Assembly (NCBI RefSeq): GCF_034931125.1 | Contig: NZ_JAYGHM010000014.1 | Span: 1 to 64,000 of the forward strand | Direction: 5' to 3' | Source of the DNA: Rivularia sp034931125 | Lineage (GTDB): Bacteria > Cyanobacteriota > Cyanobacteriia > Cyanobacteriales > Nostocaceae | Length of the DNA: 64,000 nt | Part shown: positions 46,898 through 55,511 of the stretch, in pieces | How positions within the stretch are numbered: position 1 is the first letter of the stretch | Layout of the letters: the number at the start of each line of letters is the position of its first letter | Position numbers and translations under genes: made by a program | The notes under the pieces: generated by a model | Databases searched by the model: none | The model's input: the letters and a program-made list of their open reading frames with translations, nothing else | Told to the model about the DNA's origin: nothing

Positions 46898-47761
46898 ATG
46901 ACTTGTAATCTTGTTTATTTGTATTTAATAGCACCTTTACACACGGGTGGTACAACTCAAGAAGGAAATTTATTAGGTATTGCACGGGAATCCCACACAA
47001 ATTTACCATACGCACCTTCTAGCACAAATAGAGGTAAATTGAGAGTTTCTGAAACAAACAATGTTAAGCGAGTCAAGCTTTTTGGACCTCAGTTAGAAGA
47101 TATTAAAAACTCGGAGTTTGTCCAAGAATACGAACAAGCAACGGGAAAGAAGTTAACCCAACTCGAACAAGGTGATATCTGGATTGGTGATGCTTCTATA
47201 TTATGGTTGCCAGTACCTTCTTTAAGTCATGGTGTTATTTGGATTAGCTGTCCAATACTTCTAGAAAGATGGGCAAGATTTCGCAATATGAATAATCATA
47301 TTTCTGCTGAGGAATTGAATAATCTAGAATATAAAACCAATTTAGATGTTGGGAAACCCGTGTATTTAAAAGACGCAGTGATTAGCGCTAATTACTTAAA
47401 AAAATGGAATAACAAAGATGAATGGAAGAAATTTGTACCGCAATCACAACAAACCAATAGTATCCATAAAATTTTAATTTTACCCGACCCGTACTGTATA
47501 ACTTTAATTCAGATGAGTTTATGGCGACAAGTAAAAATAAAACTAGATATTCATAAAACAGTTGATGGTGGATTTCGTTATGAAGAAGCGATTCCTCCCG
47601 ATACAGTTATGTACTTTCCTTGGGGAATCACATCTCAAACAAATGGTCGTACTAACAGTTCTACTGAAGACTTTCAAGCTTTAATAAAAGCAAATTCTCT
47701 AATGCAAATTGGCGGACAAGAAGGTTTGGGAAGAGGGTTTGTACAAACTTGGACTGAATAA
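46898..47761 (+). CDS. cmr4: Cmr4, backbone RAMP lacking the usual catalytic Asp
   Basis: A 287-residue protein. The ATG at 46898 is preferred over a GTG at 46886: it is one base past the cmr3 stop and gives an N-terminus (MTCNLVYLYLIAPLHTGG) that aligns with known Cmr4. RESHTNLPYAPSST.RGKLR and GDASILWLPVPSL match the family, as does the C-terminal IGGQEGLGRGFV glycine loop. In known Cmr4 (P. furiosus) the loop GVVDQPIQRERHT carries the RNA-cleaving Asp26. Here the loop is GNLLGIARESHT, with Leu at that position and one residue fewer. Target-RNA slicing is therefore probably reduced or absent. Backbone assembly should be unaffected. Confidence 0.9.
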   Translation: MTCNLVYLYLIAPLHTGGTTQEGNLLGIARESHTNLPYAPSSTNRGKLRVSETNNVKRVKLFGPQLEDIKNSEFVQEYEQATGKKLTQLEQGDIWIGDASILWLPVPSLSHGVIWISCPILLERWARFRNMNNHISAEELNNLEYKTNLDVGKPVYLKDAVISANYLKKWNNKDEWKKFVPQSQQTNSIHKILILPDPYCITLIQMSLWRQVKIKLDIHKTVDGGFRYEEAIPPDTVMYFPWGITSQTNGRTNSSTEDFQALIKANSLMQIGGQEGLGRGFVQTWTE

Positions 47762-47818
47762 GTAAAAAGTAAATATTTAAAATTTAAAAGTAAATTTACC
47801 TGAAATTAAGGAGAATCT

Positions 47819-48220
47819 ATGCAAGTCTTTGAACCCCGTGCAATGTCAATTCCAGTGCATAACGCTTTGAACGAGTTGAGAACTAAAAATGAAACAAATA
47901 AAGACCGCTTGAAAGAACAAAAAAATCAAGCTGTGGAATTATATACTTATCTTGCAACCTGGGGATTAATGCGACTAAAAGCAGAAGAGAAAGCACTCAA
48001 GAAAGAAGGGAAAAAAGAAGTTGTGATTAAATTTTTTGAATGTTTGGCTTTAGACGAACTCTCAAACATTCGAGATTTAGCAGGAGATAAAGGTTTAAGT
48101 AAACTTAAATCTCTTAATTCTGAAGAATATCTTGGTTTAACAGGTTTGGGTTTATCTCTAGCACAAGAATTCAGTTTTTGGGCAGAAGCAGTTTATCACG
48201 ATATCACAGGAGCAAACTAA
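47819..48220 (+). CDS. cmr5: Cmr5 small subunit
   Basis: A 133-residue protein with a clear ribosome-binding site (AAGGAGAATCT before the ATG). It is all-helical, with LATWGLMRLKAEEKA and SLAQEFSFWAEAVYHD segments matching the Cmr5 small-subunit fold that lines the target-binding groove of the Cmr complex. Its TAA overlaps the ATG of the next gene (TAATG), so translation is coupled. Its place between cmr4 and the cmr6-cmr1 fusion supports the call. Confidence 0.92.
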   Translation: MQVFEPRAMSIPVHNALNELRTKNETNKDRLKEQKNQAVELYTYLATWGLMRLKAEEKALKKEGKKEVVIKFFECLALDELSNIRDLAGDKGLSKLKSLNSEEYLGLTGLGLSLAQEFSFWAEAVYHDITGAN

Positions 48221-50238
48221 TGGTATTTGAACGACCAAAGAATCCAAATAAACCTCAACCATCAAATTCTTCAAATCCAGCAACTCGACGTTTTCATCCT
48301 AATAATAAGCCAAATAACAATAACCAACATAATCAAAATGCTGAAAAATTGCCTCCAATTTGGTTAAAGCATCCTCTAGAACCGAATTCTACACCGAATC
48401 CAGATGCTAATGCTGGGTTTGTAGAGTATCTAAGGTGGATGCGATCGCACGATGATTACAAAGATGACCCAGAATATAATTATGAAGATTATAAGGACAC
48501 TGCAAAACTACAAATACTCCAGTTAGTAGAGGAAAATGCTGACTACAAGCAACGTTTATCCGAACTCAATAAACGTACCGAACTAATTGCGGGTGAGAGT
48601 AATTGTTTTGAGGTAACTTGTCCTTGGAGAATTCGCGTTGGGGGACACAGGGGACCTGAAAGTATTTTACTACCTGCATTTGATGCTTTGGGAATGCCCT
48701 GTATTCTTTCTAGTACTTTGCGGGGAGTAGCAAGAAATCAAGCAATACAGCAGTTTATTGCAGAAGGAATGACTCAGCAACAAGCTGAAACTGAAGTAAT
48801 GAGATACTTTGGTGGATTAGATACAGAGAAGAAAGAAGATAGCATGGGTAAAGTTATTTTCTTAGATGCATATCCTAAACCAGTTTCAGTTAATAAATCG
48901 GGTGGTTTATCTGTTGATATCGCGAATAATATTTGGAGTTGGGAAAATAATAATCTGAATTATAAACCCAACCCACAAACATTTTTATCGCTTAAACAAT
49001 CTACTTTTGTAATTGGAATTCGTCCTACAAGTAGTTGCAGTTCTGAAATTTTAGAAAAAGTAAAAAAATGGTTAATTGCTGGATTACAATCCGGTATAGG
49101 TTCTCAAGTAAATACTGGTTATGGAAGATTAATTTCGCCGAATAGTACAGAGTATCAACATTTTTTTCAAGTTCCATTTACCATTCAAGGTCAACTCATT
49201 CACGGTAAACAGAAATTCGTAAATCTCCATCAACCTTACAAAGAAGATAGAAATAACTTAGTAAGAGATAGAAATAATAACCTTAAACCAAACACATCAA
49301 GCGATACAGAAGTTAAAACTATTGCATTCAAATCAATGCTGCGATACTGGTTCCGTGTATTATCATTAGGTGTATTACCTATTGGTAAAACAACAGAAAC
49401 TTATTTAAAAGAATTTGTTGAAGGAAGAAATACTAGACCTCCTGCTGAAGTTAAAGCATTAGAAGCTATTCTTTTTGGTTCCATTACACCCCAAGCAAGA
49501 GGATGGGTACAGTTCCAAGTTACAGACGGAAAACTAGTACAAGCGGAGGCAAAAACTGAAAAAAACGATCCGGGTGAACAATCAGGAATTCTAATTTTAA
49601 ATTACTCTTCAGAAGCACCTCAAGAACATTTAAACGCGATTAATAAATTATTTACTAACTTAACCTGGATGATGTTTCATTTAGGAGGAGTTGGACAAGG
49701 TGCGAGAAGACCATGTTATTCTCGGCAAGGACGTAACCCTGAAGCAAAACCCCCAAAATGGCGTGGTTCTACATTAATTCCGAAAAGTAAAGATGATTTT
49801 TGGCAAATTCCATCAGAAGTAAAAGAATTTAAGCAATTATTTCGCAAAAGATTACAAGCATTTTATACCGCATTACAAGAACTCACGGGAAATACTATTA
49901 ATCATGAAAAACCTCGTGATGTTGATTTGAAAGAAGCAGTAGATAGAAATTGTCAAATTATTGTATGTACTGGAAAAAAAGATTTTAATAAACCCTATGC
50001 ATTAACAGTATTACATAGTCAGGAATTCAAAATCAATAGAAATAATCAAACAGTTTACGACGAAATATTATGTGGTAAATCTGAAAAGCCATCTCCTGTA
50101 ATAATCGCAGATTTAGGAGATTATCAGGTTGTCACAGTTTTTGGAGCGAATCAAAACAAACGTCAGCAGTACATTGAAAAGTTAAGTTCTGGTACTTCCC
50201 AAGAACAATATGCTCAGATTTTTCCTTTTGAATCCTGA
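48220..50238 (+). CDS. Cmr6-Cmr1 fusion protein
   Basis: A 672-residue protein. The start is at 48220, overlapping the cmr5 stop as TAATG; the longer frame from 48178 lies inside cmr5. The N-terminal ~75 residues are Asn/Pro-rich linker. Residues ~110-320 are Cmr6-like: FEVTCPWRIRVGG, SSTLRGVARNQA, GKVIFLDAYP, and the loop GLQSGIGSQVNTGYGRL. Residues ~325-672 are Cmr1-like: KTIAFKSMLRYWFRVLSLG, ALEAILFGSITPQARGWVQF and GGVGQGARR. Both are RAMP subunits that cap the crRNA 3' end of the Cmr filament. No separate cmr1 gene is in the window, which fits a fusion with 1:1 stoichiometry. The subunit split is my motif reading. Confidence 0.85.
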   Translation: MVFERPKNPNKPQPSNSSNPATRRFHPNNKPNNNNQHNQNAEKLPPIWLKHPLEPNSTPNPDANAGFVEYLRWMRSHDDYKDDPEYNYEDYKDTAKLQILQLVEENADYKQRLSELNKRTELIAGESNCFEVTCPWRIRVGGHRGPESILLPAFDALGMPCILSSTLRGVARNQAIQQFIAEGMTQQQAETEVMRYFGGLDTEKKEDSMGKVIFLDAYPKPVSVNKSGGLSVDIANNIWSWENNNLNYKPNPQTFLSLKQSTFVIGIRPTSSCSSEILEKVKKWLIAGLQSGIGSQVNTGYGRLISPNSTEYQHFFQVPFTIQGQLIHGKQKFVNLHQPYKEDRNNLVRDRNNNLKPNTSSDTEVKTIAFKSMLRYWFRVLSLGVLPIGKTTETYLKEFVEGRNTRPPAEVKALEAILFGSITPQARGWVQFQVTDGKLVQAEAKTEKNDPGEQSGILILNYSSEAPQEHLNAINKLFTNLTWMMFHLGGVGQGARRPCYSRQGRNPEAKPPKWRGSTLIPKSKDDFWQIPSEVKEFKQLFRKRLQAFYTALQELTGNTINHEKPRDVDLKEAVDRNCQIIVCTGKKDFNKPYALTVLHSQEFKINRNNQTVYDEILCGKSEKPSPVIIADLGDYQVVTVFGANQNKRQQYIEKLSSGTSQEQYAQIFPFES

Positions 50239-50281
50239 GTGGTGAATTGAAATTTATTGTATAACAGCATCCCATAACAAT

Positions 50282-50299
50282 TTCCTCATTCGCATAAAA
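50282..50299 (+). promoter_or_regulatory. 18-nt motif shared with the cas10 upstream region
   Basis: TTCCTCATTCGCATAAAA, identical to 42062-42079 and 70 bases before the ATG of the CARF-S1-HEPN gene. Confidence 0.6.
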
Positions 50300-50369
50300 C
50301 CAAGATAACTTACTATCTCGATTGTGTAACATTATTGTAATTCATCCCATACATAGGTAATTAAATAAT

Positions 50370-52553
50370 ATGTCTATCCTCATCACCAACATTGGAACAT
50401 CAGATTTAGCAATTCAAATTAACATTAATAATCCCGAATTTAGCATTCATGGACAAAAATATTATCTCCCCATTGATACATTATGGGAACCCAATCAAGA
50501 TAAAACAGCTTTAAGTTCAGAAGAAGAAGAGATTTATCAAAATCCCCAAACTTATTTCAAAAGTAGCGGTTTATATGCAGAATTAGGATTTACGGATGAT
50601 GCTAAACCTACAAGTAGAGAGTTAACAGAAAATCTTCTTCAAGCATATAAAAATAAGCCAGATGATTGGCATTATCGTATTTGCTTACCACGTATTTTAG
50701 GTGTAATCAAAAAAGCTATCGAAATGAATATTAATCAAGGATATATCTTTGTCAGCAATCAAGTTTCTGAGGTTCTTTCTAATGAAAATCCTGGACATCC
50801 CAAAGATACAGTATTTTTATACGATATTCTTAAGTTATATATTGATAAAGTCGAAATAGATTTTGATTTAATTTGTGAATATATACCTGCTAATATTCCT
50901 TTAAATAATTCTGATTTATTATTCGATTATTACTCTGGTTTTTTTAATCATATTCATGCCAAAAAAGAAATAGAAAAGCGTCAAGAGCGCTATCTTAAAG
51001 TCAATGATAATGTTTTATGTCAAGTAACTGATTTACAATTAGGTTCAAACTCAGATGATGGTGTACGTGTAGAAACTCAAACTGGATTACAAGGTTTTAT
51101 AAATATTAGCAATGTATCGCAAAATGATATATTTCCTGATCAATTAAAAAGCATATTTAAAAAAAGCGATTGGCTATGGGCTAAACTCATCAAACGTAAT
51201 GGTAAGAAGCTTAAATTTTCAACAAAAGAACTCGAAGCAAATCCGGGAGAAATGATAACGAATTCTCAAGATGTTTTTCAACGTATTAACGATGTTATGT
51301 CATCCGAGAATTTAAAAATACAGGAGGAAATAATGTTGATTAGTATCAAAGGAGGAACTAATCAAATGAAAACTGCACTACAGCTTCAGGGAATATCTGT
51401 TTCTGCTATTAATAGGCTACTATTTGTTAACCCACAGTTGTCAATTAAAAATGTATTGTTAGGATTATCTTCAGAATGTCAATTAGAATCTTATTGGCGC
51501 TATATGCGTACTCAGAAATATCAAACAGTAAGATTACTTTTAGAACGTTGGGACTTTGATGGAGCAATTCAGGTTTTCAAGGATTGGCAAGATTATCTCG
51601 ATTATTTGAAGACTCAAGGAATCATTGACCAAAAGAATGTAGAACAAAGCCGAGAGTTTAGTAATCTCATCTCTTCGGCATTAAAATTTTCTCGTTCTTG
51701 TTCTAACCTTGATTTTAAAACAGCAACAAATATAGCCCAGGATGGAATAAAATTAGCAGTAGATTTAGCAGTAGATTATTCAGATAACATCCAAAAAGAC
51801 TTTTCAACATTCAAGAATTTTACAGATGCTTATTATAGGGACTTTAAATATCGTCTACTAAATTTGTATACGCTGAATAGAATTTACAGACAACTTGAAC
51901 AGAATGCTCTATTTCTCACGCTGCTATCTTCATTTTGTGAGGAAGTTTTACATGGATTAATTTTAAAATGGGATGGAAATGCTAACTATTGGCAAGAAAA
52001 ACCTGAATCGGCTAAATTTGAATTAAATGTGCCTGCACTAAAGGAGAAAAAGTTAGAACTTTGGAATAATTTTGTCACTTTACAAAGACAAAATGAGTAT
52101 ACACAAAATTTTGGAGATAGATATATAGGATTTTATAAACTAGGAAATCGCTATAACAAACGTAATTTTGCTGAATCTATAGTTAAATACCGCAATCAGA
52201 AGCAGGAAATTCAAGCTTGGAATCAATTATCCTTAATTCTACAGCAACTAGATTTCTGGATAGATAAACGCAATGATTTAATTCATTCTGCAAAGGGGCT
52301 TTCATGGGAGTTAATGCAGGAATTATATAATAACTATTCTCCTGAACCTGGGGATGTTCAACCCTGTAAACCGGATGAAATTTTACCTTTAATGGCTAAT
52401 ATTCTGAAAAACAACCTGATTAACTTAGGCAATGAAAATGTAAATACCTTTGTCGGAAAAGAAGCAAATCATTATATATATTCTTTTGTTCGTAACTGGG
52501 TAGTAAGTCAGTTAATTGAAGATGGTTTGCAAAAGTCAAAATCTGAGAATTAA
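50370..52553 (+). CDS. CARF-S1-HEPN effector of the type III system
   Basis: A 727-residue protein. Residues 1-200 start ILITNIGTSDLAIQ, a typical CARF beta-1/GTSD motif. Residues ~208-293 read as an S1 RNA-binding domain: VNDNVLCQVTDLQL, GLQGFINISNVS, KFSTKELEANPGEM. The second CARF motif follows it: LISIKGGTNQMKTAL, with Gly328-Gly329-Thr330. The C-terminus has an RxxxxH HEPN active site, RNDLIH (Arg634, His639). It is a Csm6/Csx1-like cOA-activated RNase with an S1 domain inserted in the CARF fold. It is the last plus-strand gene of the Cmr set, ~130 bp after cmr6-cmr1, with its own upstream motif copy. It probably degrades RNA on cyclic oligoadenylate binding; the S1 domain may choose the RNA. 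Confidence 0.85.
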   Translation: MSILITNIGTSDLAIQININNPEFSIHGQKYYLPIDTLWEPNQDKTALSSEEEEIYQNPQTYFKSSGLYAELGFTDDAKPTSRELTENLLQAYKNKPDDWHYRICLPRILGVIKKAIEMNINQGYIFVSNQVSEVLSNENPGHPKDTVFLYDILKLYIDKVEIDFDLICEYIPANIPLNNSDLLFDYYSGFFNHIHAKKEIEKRQERYLKVNDNVLCQVTDLQLGSNSDDGVRVETQTGLQGFINISNVSQNDIFPDQLKSIFKKSDWLWAKLIKRNGKKLKFSTKELEANPGEMITNSQDVFQRINDVMSSENLKIQEEIMLISIKGGTNQMKTALQLQGISVSAINRLLFVNPQLSIKNVLLGLSSECQLESYWRYMRTQKYQTVRLLLERWDFDGAIQVFKDWQDYLDYLKTQGIIDQKNVEQSREFSNLISSALKFSRSCSNLDFKTATNIAQDGIKLAVDLAVDYSDNIQKDFSTFKNFTDAYYRDFKYRLLNLYTLNRIYRQLEQNALFLTLLSSFCEEVLHGLILKWDGNANYWQEKPESAKFELNVPALKEKKLELWNNFVTLQRQNEYTQNFGDRYIGFYKLGNRYNKRNFAESIVKYRNQKQEIQAWNQLSLILQQLDFWIDKRNDLIHSAKGLSWELMQELYNNYSPEPGDVQPCKPDEILPLMANILKNNLINLGNENVNTFVGKEANHYIYSFVRNWVVSQLIEDGLQKSKSEN

Positions 52554-52575
52554 ATCTTCCATTTCTCGTGAAAAA

Positions 52576-52609
52576 ATCTCATACTTTACTGCGGAGTAAG
52601 GTATGAGAT
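52576..52609. terminator. strong hairpin after the effector gene
   Basis: ATCTCATACTTTACT (52576-52590) pairs with AGTAAGGTATGAGAT (52595-52609) across a GCGG loop; one pair is G-T. It lies 22 bases after the effector stop. On the minus strand it is followed by a T run, so it may terminate in both directions. Confidence 0.75.
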
Positions 52610-52651
52610 GAAACCCAAGCTAGCTTAATGCTAGAATAAATTGACAGATGC

Positions 52652-52928
52652 TATAGCAATCCGAATTTGAATGTGAGAAACACATAGATGTAGGATTGAA
52701 ATAGTAAGTAAATTTTTATTCATACCTGGCGACTATAAGTCGCGGCTATACAGGCAAAACCCGCCTGCGCGGGTTATTTTATTAAGTCCACGCAGGTGGT
52801 GAGTCTAGTTTGGGGTGTCCGTTTCCGTCCCCAAAACTAGCGAACCCGAAGGGACTTAGTTTGTGTAGTAGCGGTTTTAACCGCCAGTTGATTTATCAAT
52901 TTATTACAAATCATTTAGGATTGCTATA
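52652..52928. mobile_element. 277-bp MITE-like element with terminal inverted repeats
   Basis: Ends TATAGCAATCC (52652-52662) and GGATTGCTATA (52918-52928) are exact reverse complements. The inside has several hairpins (acccgcctgcgcgggtt, ggttttaacc). No open frame spans it. It is a non-autonomous element of a type common in filamentous cyanobacteria and lies between the effector gene and the pentapeptide gene. Confidence 0.7.
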
Positions 52929-52952
52929 ATTCTCTATACTTTTGATTTGTGT

Positions 52953-53621
52953 TCAACTTTTAGAAAAGTTCTTATGTGTATAGGACATTTTATTCATCAG
53001 ACAGTTACGCATTTCAGCATTGTAGAAATCGGCATCAAAGGAATTTGTATTTAATAAGTTAGCCCCACATAGGTTGCTCCTGGTAAAATCAGCCCAAGCT
53101 AAATTACTATTATTTAAGTTTGCATTACTGAGATTTGCTTCTTTAAAATTAGCGTGAGTTAATTCAGCATTTTGTAAATTAGCTTCTGACAGATTACTCC
53201 CTCTTAAGCAAGCATAATATAGATTAGTATAGTGAAAATCAACTTTAGTTAACGTCGCACCAGTGAAATTACTAGCGCGTAAGTCTGTAGCCACAAAACT
53301 AGCTTGATGTAAAGCAGCATTACTAAGATCAATACCTTTCAGTTTCATTCCGTCAAAATTGGCTTGTTTCAAATTAGCATCTCTTAAAGAAACATCCCGC
53401 AAATCTATTAGTTGAAAAGTGCAGTTCTCAAAACTCACCCCGTAAAGGTTAATTTTTTTTAAATTAATATTATCTAGTATATAATTTTTGAATTGTCTTT
53501 CTCCATTATCATATTTATTTTTAAATTCTTTATGAGTTAAACTTTTTATCGGCGCAGCTGGTTTTGGTGTCTCGTTTTTTTGTTGATTTTCTTGAGAGAA
53601 TAATTTGGTTAACCAATCCAT
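52953..53621 (-). CDS. pentapeptide-repeat protein
   Basis: A 222-residue protein. From about residue 60 to 210 it consists of A(D/N)LXX repeats (LRDANLKQANFDG, LSEANLQNAELTHANFKEANL), forming a right-handed quadrilateral beta-helix, with a short charged N-terminal part. Cyanobacteria have many such proteins. Some mimic DNA (MfpA/Qnr type) and some act as interaction scaffolds. The function here is unknown. It is downstream of a coiled-coil gene (79-bp gap) and a membrane gene on the same strand, between the CRISPR effector and adaptation genes. Confidence 0.85.
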   Translation of the reverse strand: MDWLTKLFSQENQQKNETPKPAAPIKSLTHKEFKNKYDNGERQFKNYILDNINLKKINLYGVSFENCTFQLIDLRDVSLRDANLKQANFDGMKLKGIDLSNAALHQASFVATDLRASNFTGATLTKVDFHYTNLYYACLRGSNLSEANLQNAELTHANFKEANLSNANLNNSNLAWADFTRSNLCGANLLNTNSFDADFYNAEMRNCLMNKMSYTHKNFSKS

Positions 53622-53700
53622 TTTATTGTCCTTATTAAATAATAGTTTTTAAATATGTTTTTTGATTTTATATTGATTATTTATGTTTTAATTAATTCAA

Positions 53701-54360
53701 CTAATACTTATTTTTATCTCTATGTCTATCTAATGATAAATTATCACCTCCACGTCCCGGAACACGGCTGTTAATTTCAGCTATTACTATTTCGCAAAGT
53801 TTTCGAGATGAAACCATTAGTTCATGTATGTAGTATGTAATTCTTAATAAATGCTCTGACAGAAACTCACTATTTTCAGATATGATATAATCAAGCCTTA
53901 GATTCATAGCTAGATAACGTAAAATATAAGACAAGCGATATAAAACATCTTCGCCTAACTCATCTTTGGGAGAAATTTTATACTTTTGGATAATATTTTT
54001 TACAAAACTAATATCCTGATTCAGCTTATCAATATCATCTTTTATTCTCCTATCTTGTTCAAGAATTTCTGATTTAGACACGTCTTTTTCTTGAAGATAA
54101 GATTCTATCCCATTGATTCTTTCATGCATATCTCTGGCAATATCTTTATTTTCTTCTATGATTATTAAAATTTTTAATATATATTGACGTGCGAGTTTTT
54201 CATGAATTAAATTTTTTCCCTTTGCATATAGTAAGCATCTTTCTTTTCTGGCAGGGTTTTCAAATTGATTAACATTTTCTTTTTCTGGTGTAGAAATTTC
54301 AGAGGTATTTGAAGAAGGAGAGAAATCAATAACATTACGATCCAATTTGTTTTCAAGCAT
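53701..54360 (-). CDS. coiled-coil hypothetical protein
   Basis: A 219-residue soluble, highly charged protein that is helical throughout. Coiled-coil segments are near residues 55-125 (ILKILIIIEENKDIARDMHERI, SEILEQDRRIKDDIDKLNQD, read as separate blocks). It has no signal peptide or catalytic motif. It lies between the pentapeptide gene and the membrane gene, all on the minus strand with gaps of 59-79 bases, so a three-gene unit is likely. No family is recognised. Confidence 0.6.
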   Translation of the reverse strand: MLENKLDRNVIDFSPSSNTSEISTPEKENVNQFENPARKERCLLYAKGKNLIHEKLARQYILKILIIIEENKDIARDMHERINGIESYLQEKDVSKSEILEQDRRIKDDIDKLNQDISFVKNIIQKYKISPKDELGEDVLYRLSYILRYLAMNLRLDYIISENSEFLSEHLLRITYYIHELMVSSRKLCEIVIAEINSRVPGRGGDNLSLDRHRDKNKY

Positions 54361-54419
54361 GGTAAATACCTAATTAAGATTTATCGAAATTATGACTGTG
54401 AAAGATTTATTCCAAAGTT

Positions 54420-55511
54420 TTAATCCTCAATGTTTCCCCGCTGATACTCTTCTTCTAGTATCGATAATTGTTCGTCAAAGGACATTTGTACATCCTCTCT
54501 TTTATTGTGGCTTACAACCATTAAAACGGAAGCAGCAGAAGTAAGGACAGAGATACTGAAAATAAATAAACTAAATCCTAACTGCATCAATTCTCCTTTC
54601 ATGAGTTTAGAATAGGTTATTTCAATTGCAATTCTTGCAGTTTCAGTACCAGAGCGAACCTCACCGGATTCGTCGAAATTCTGGGAGTATAATTCCGGTA
54701 AGACAATTTTTATTCCTGTAAGGGGACTAGCAGCAGCAGCGATTCTTGCTTTTTTCTCATTCCATTCAGTTTGAGCTTGTTCGCGTATTTCATCTGCTTC
54801 CTCCTGTATAGTGTTAACTCTAATACACCAAGGCTGTATTTCTTCAGGGATTTTGTTCAAATCGCGTTGCCCCCACTTACCATGAGCCTTAACATAAGCA
54901 TCGTCTCTTTGCACGCTGCCTTTAGGATACTTTTTGAGTTCTTCCTCTAATTCCTTGCATTTAGATTTCGCTATATTTAATTTTTCTTGCAGTGCTTTAG
55001 CAGGAACAATACTATCTACCCTTTTTTGTTGAATCTCTATCAACTCATCAGCTCGCACTTCTGCTATTCCTGATTTGTTGAGTGTTAGCTCAGGTGCAAC
55101 TAAGGCAGTTGCAGACATGATAGTATTAATGGCTATCAAGCTCATTAGGCTGTAAAAAGACCAACTTTCATTACCTTTTTTTTTGCTTGTAGCCGCTGCA
55201 CCAAGATAGTTAGAAACTATCGTAAGACCTACGGAAGTAATTAGAGCTAAAGGTACGTTACCGCCAAAACTAATAGATAATAATGGGAAGACACTAGTAC
55301 CATCAATTACGTTGGATATAATAACTGTACCACAGGTAATCCGAGCAGATTTTTTCACCTCTTCAGTAGCATAATATTCGCCGTAATAGTCCTTTGAATT
55401 GCCCAAAATAGAATCTTTTATATCCCTCACAAATCCAAAACTCCGGTCTTTTCCTTGGTTTACAAGCTCATAAGACTTATTTTTCGCTTCATTTTTGGAT
55501 TTATTAGTCAT
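54420..55511 (-). CDS. multi-spanning membrane protein with a coiled-coil loop
   Basis: A 363-residue protein. The start at 55511 (MTNKSKNEAKN) is chosen for its AAGGAG site nine bases upstream; the longer frame to 55562 has none. Hydrophobic segments are near residues 70-110 (two helices around FPLLSISFGGNVPLALITS), 122-150 and 318-340. Between them is a ~160-residue charged, helical loop (KALQEKLNIAKSKCKELEEELKKY). The C-terminal tail is acidic. No known family is recognised. It is the first gene of the minus-strand trio beside the type III effector gene, so an ancillary membrane component is possible but unproven. Confidence 0.65.
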   Translation of the reverse strand: MTNKSKNEAKNKSYELVNQGKDRSFGFVRDIKDSILGNSKDYYGEYYATEEVKKSARITCGTVIISNVIDGTSVFPLLSISFGGNVPLALITSVGLTIVSNYLGAAATSKKKGNESWSFYSLMSLIAINTIMSATALVAPELTLNKSGIAEVRADELIEIQQKRVDSIVPAKALQEKLNIAKSKCKELEEELKKYPKGSVQRDDAYVKAHGKWGQRDLNKIPEEIQPWCIRVNTIQEEADEIREQAQTEWNEKKARIAAAASPLTGIKIVLPELYSQNFDESGEVRSGTETARIAIEITYSKLMKGELMQLGFSLFIFSISVLTSAASVLMVVSHNKREDVQMSFDEQLSILEEEYQRGNIED

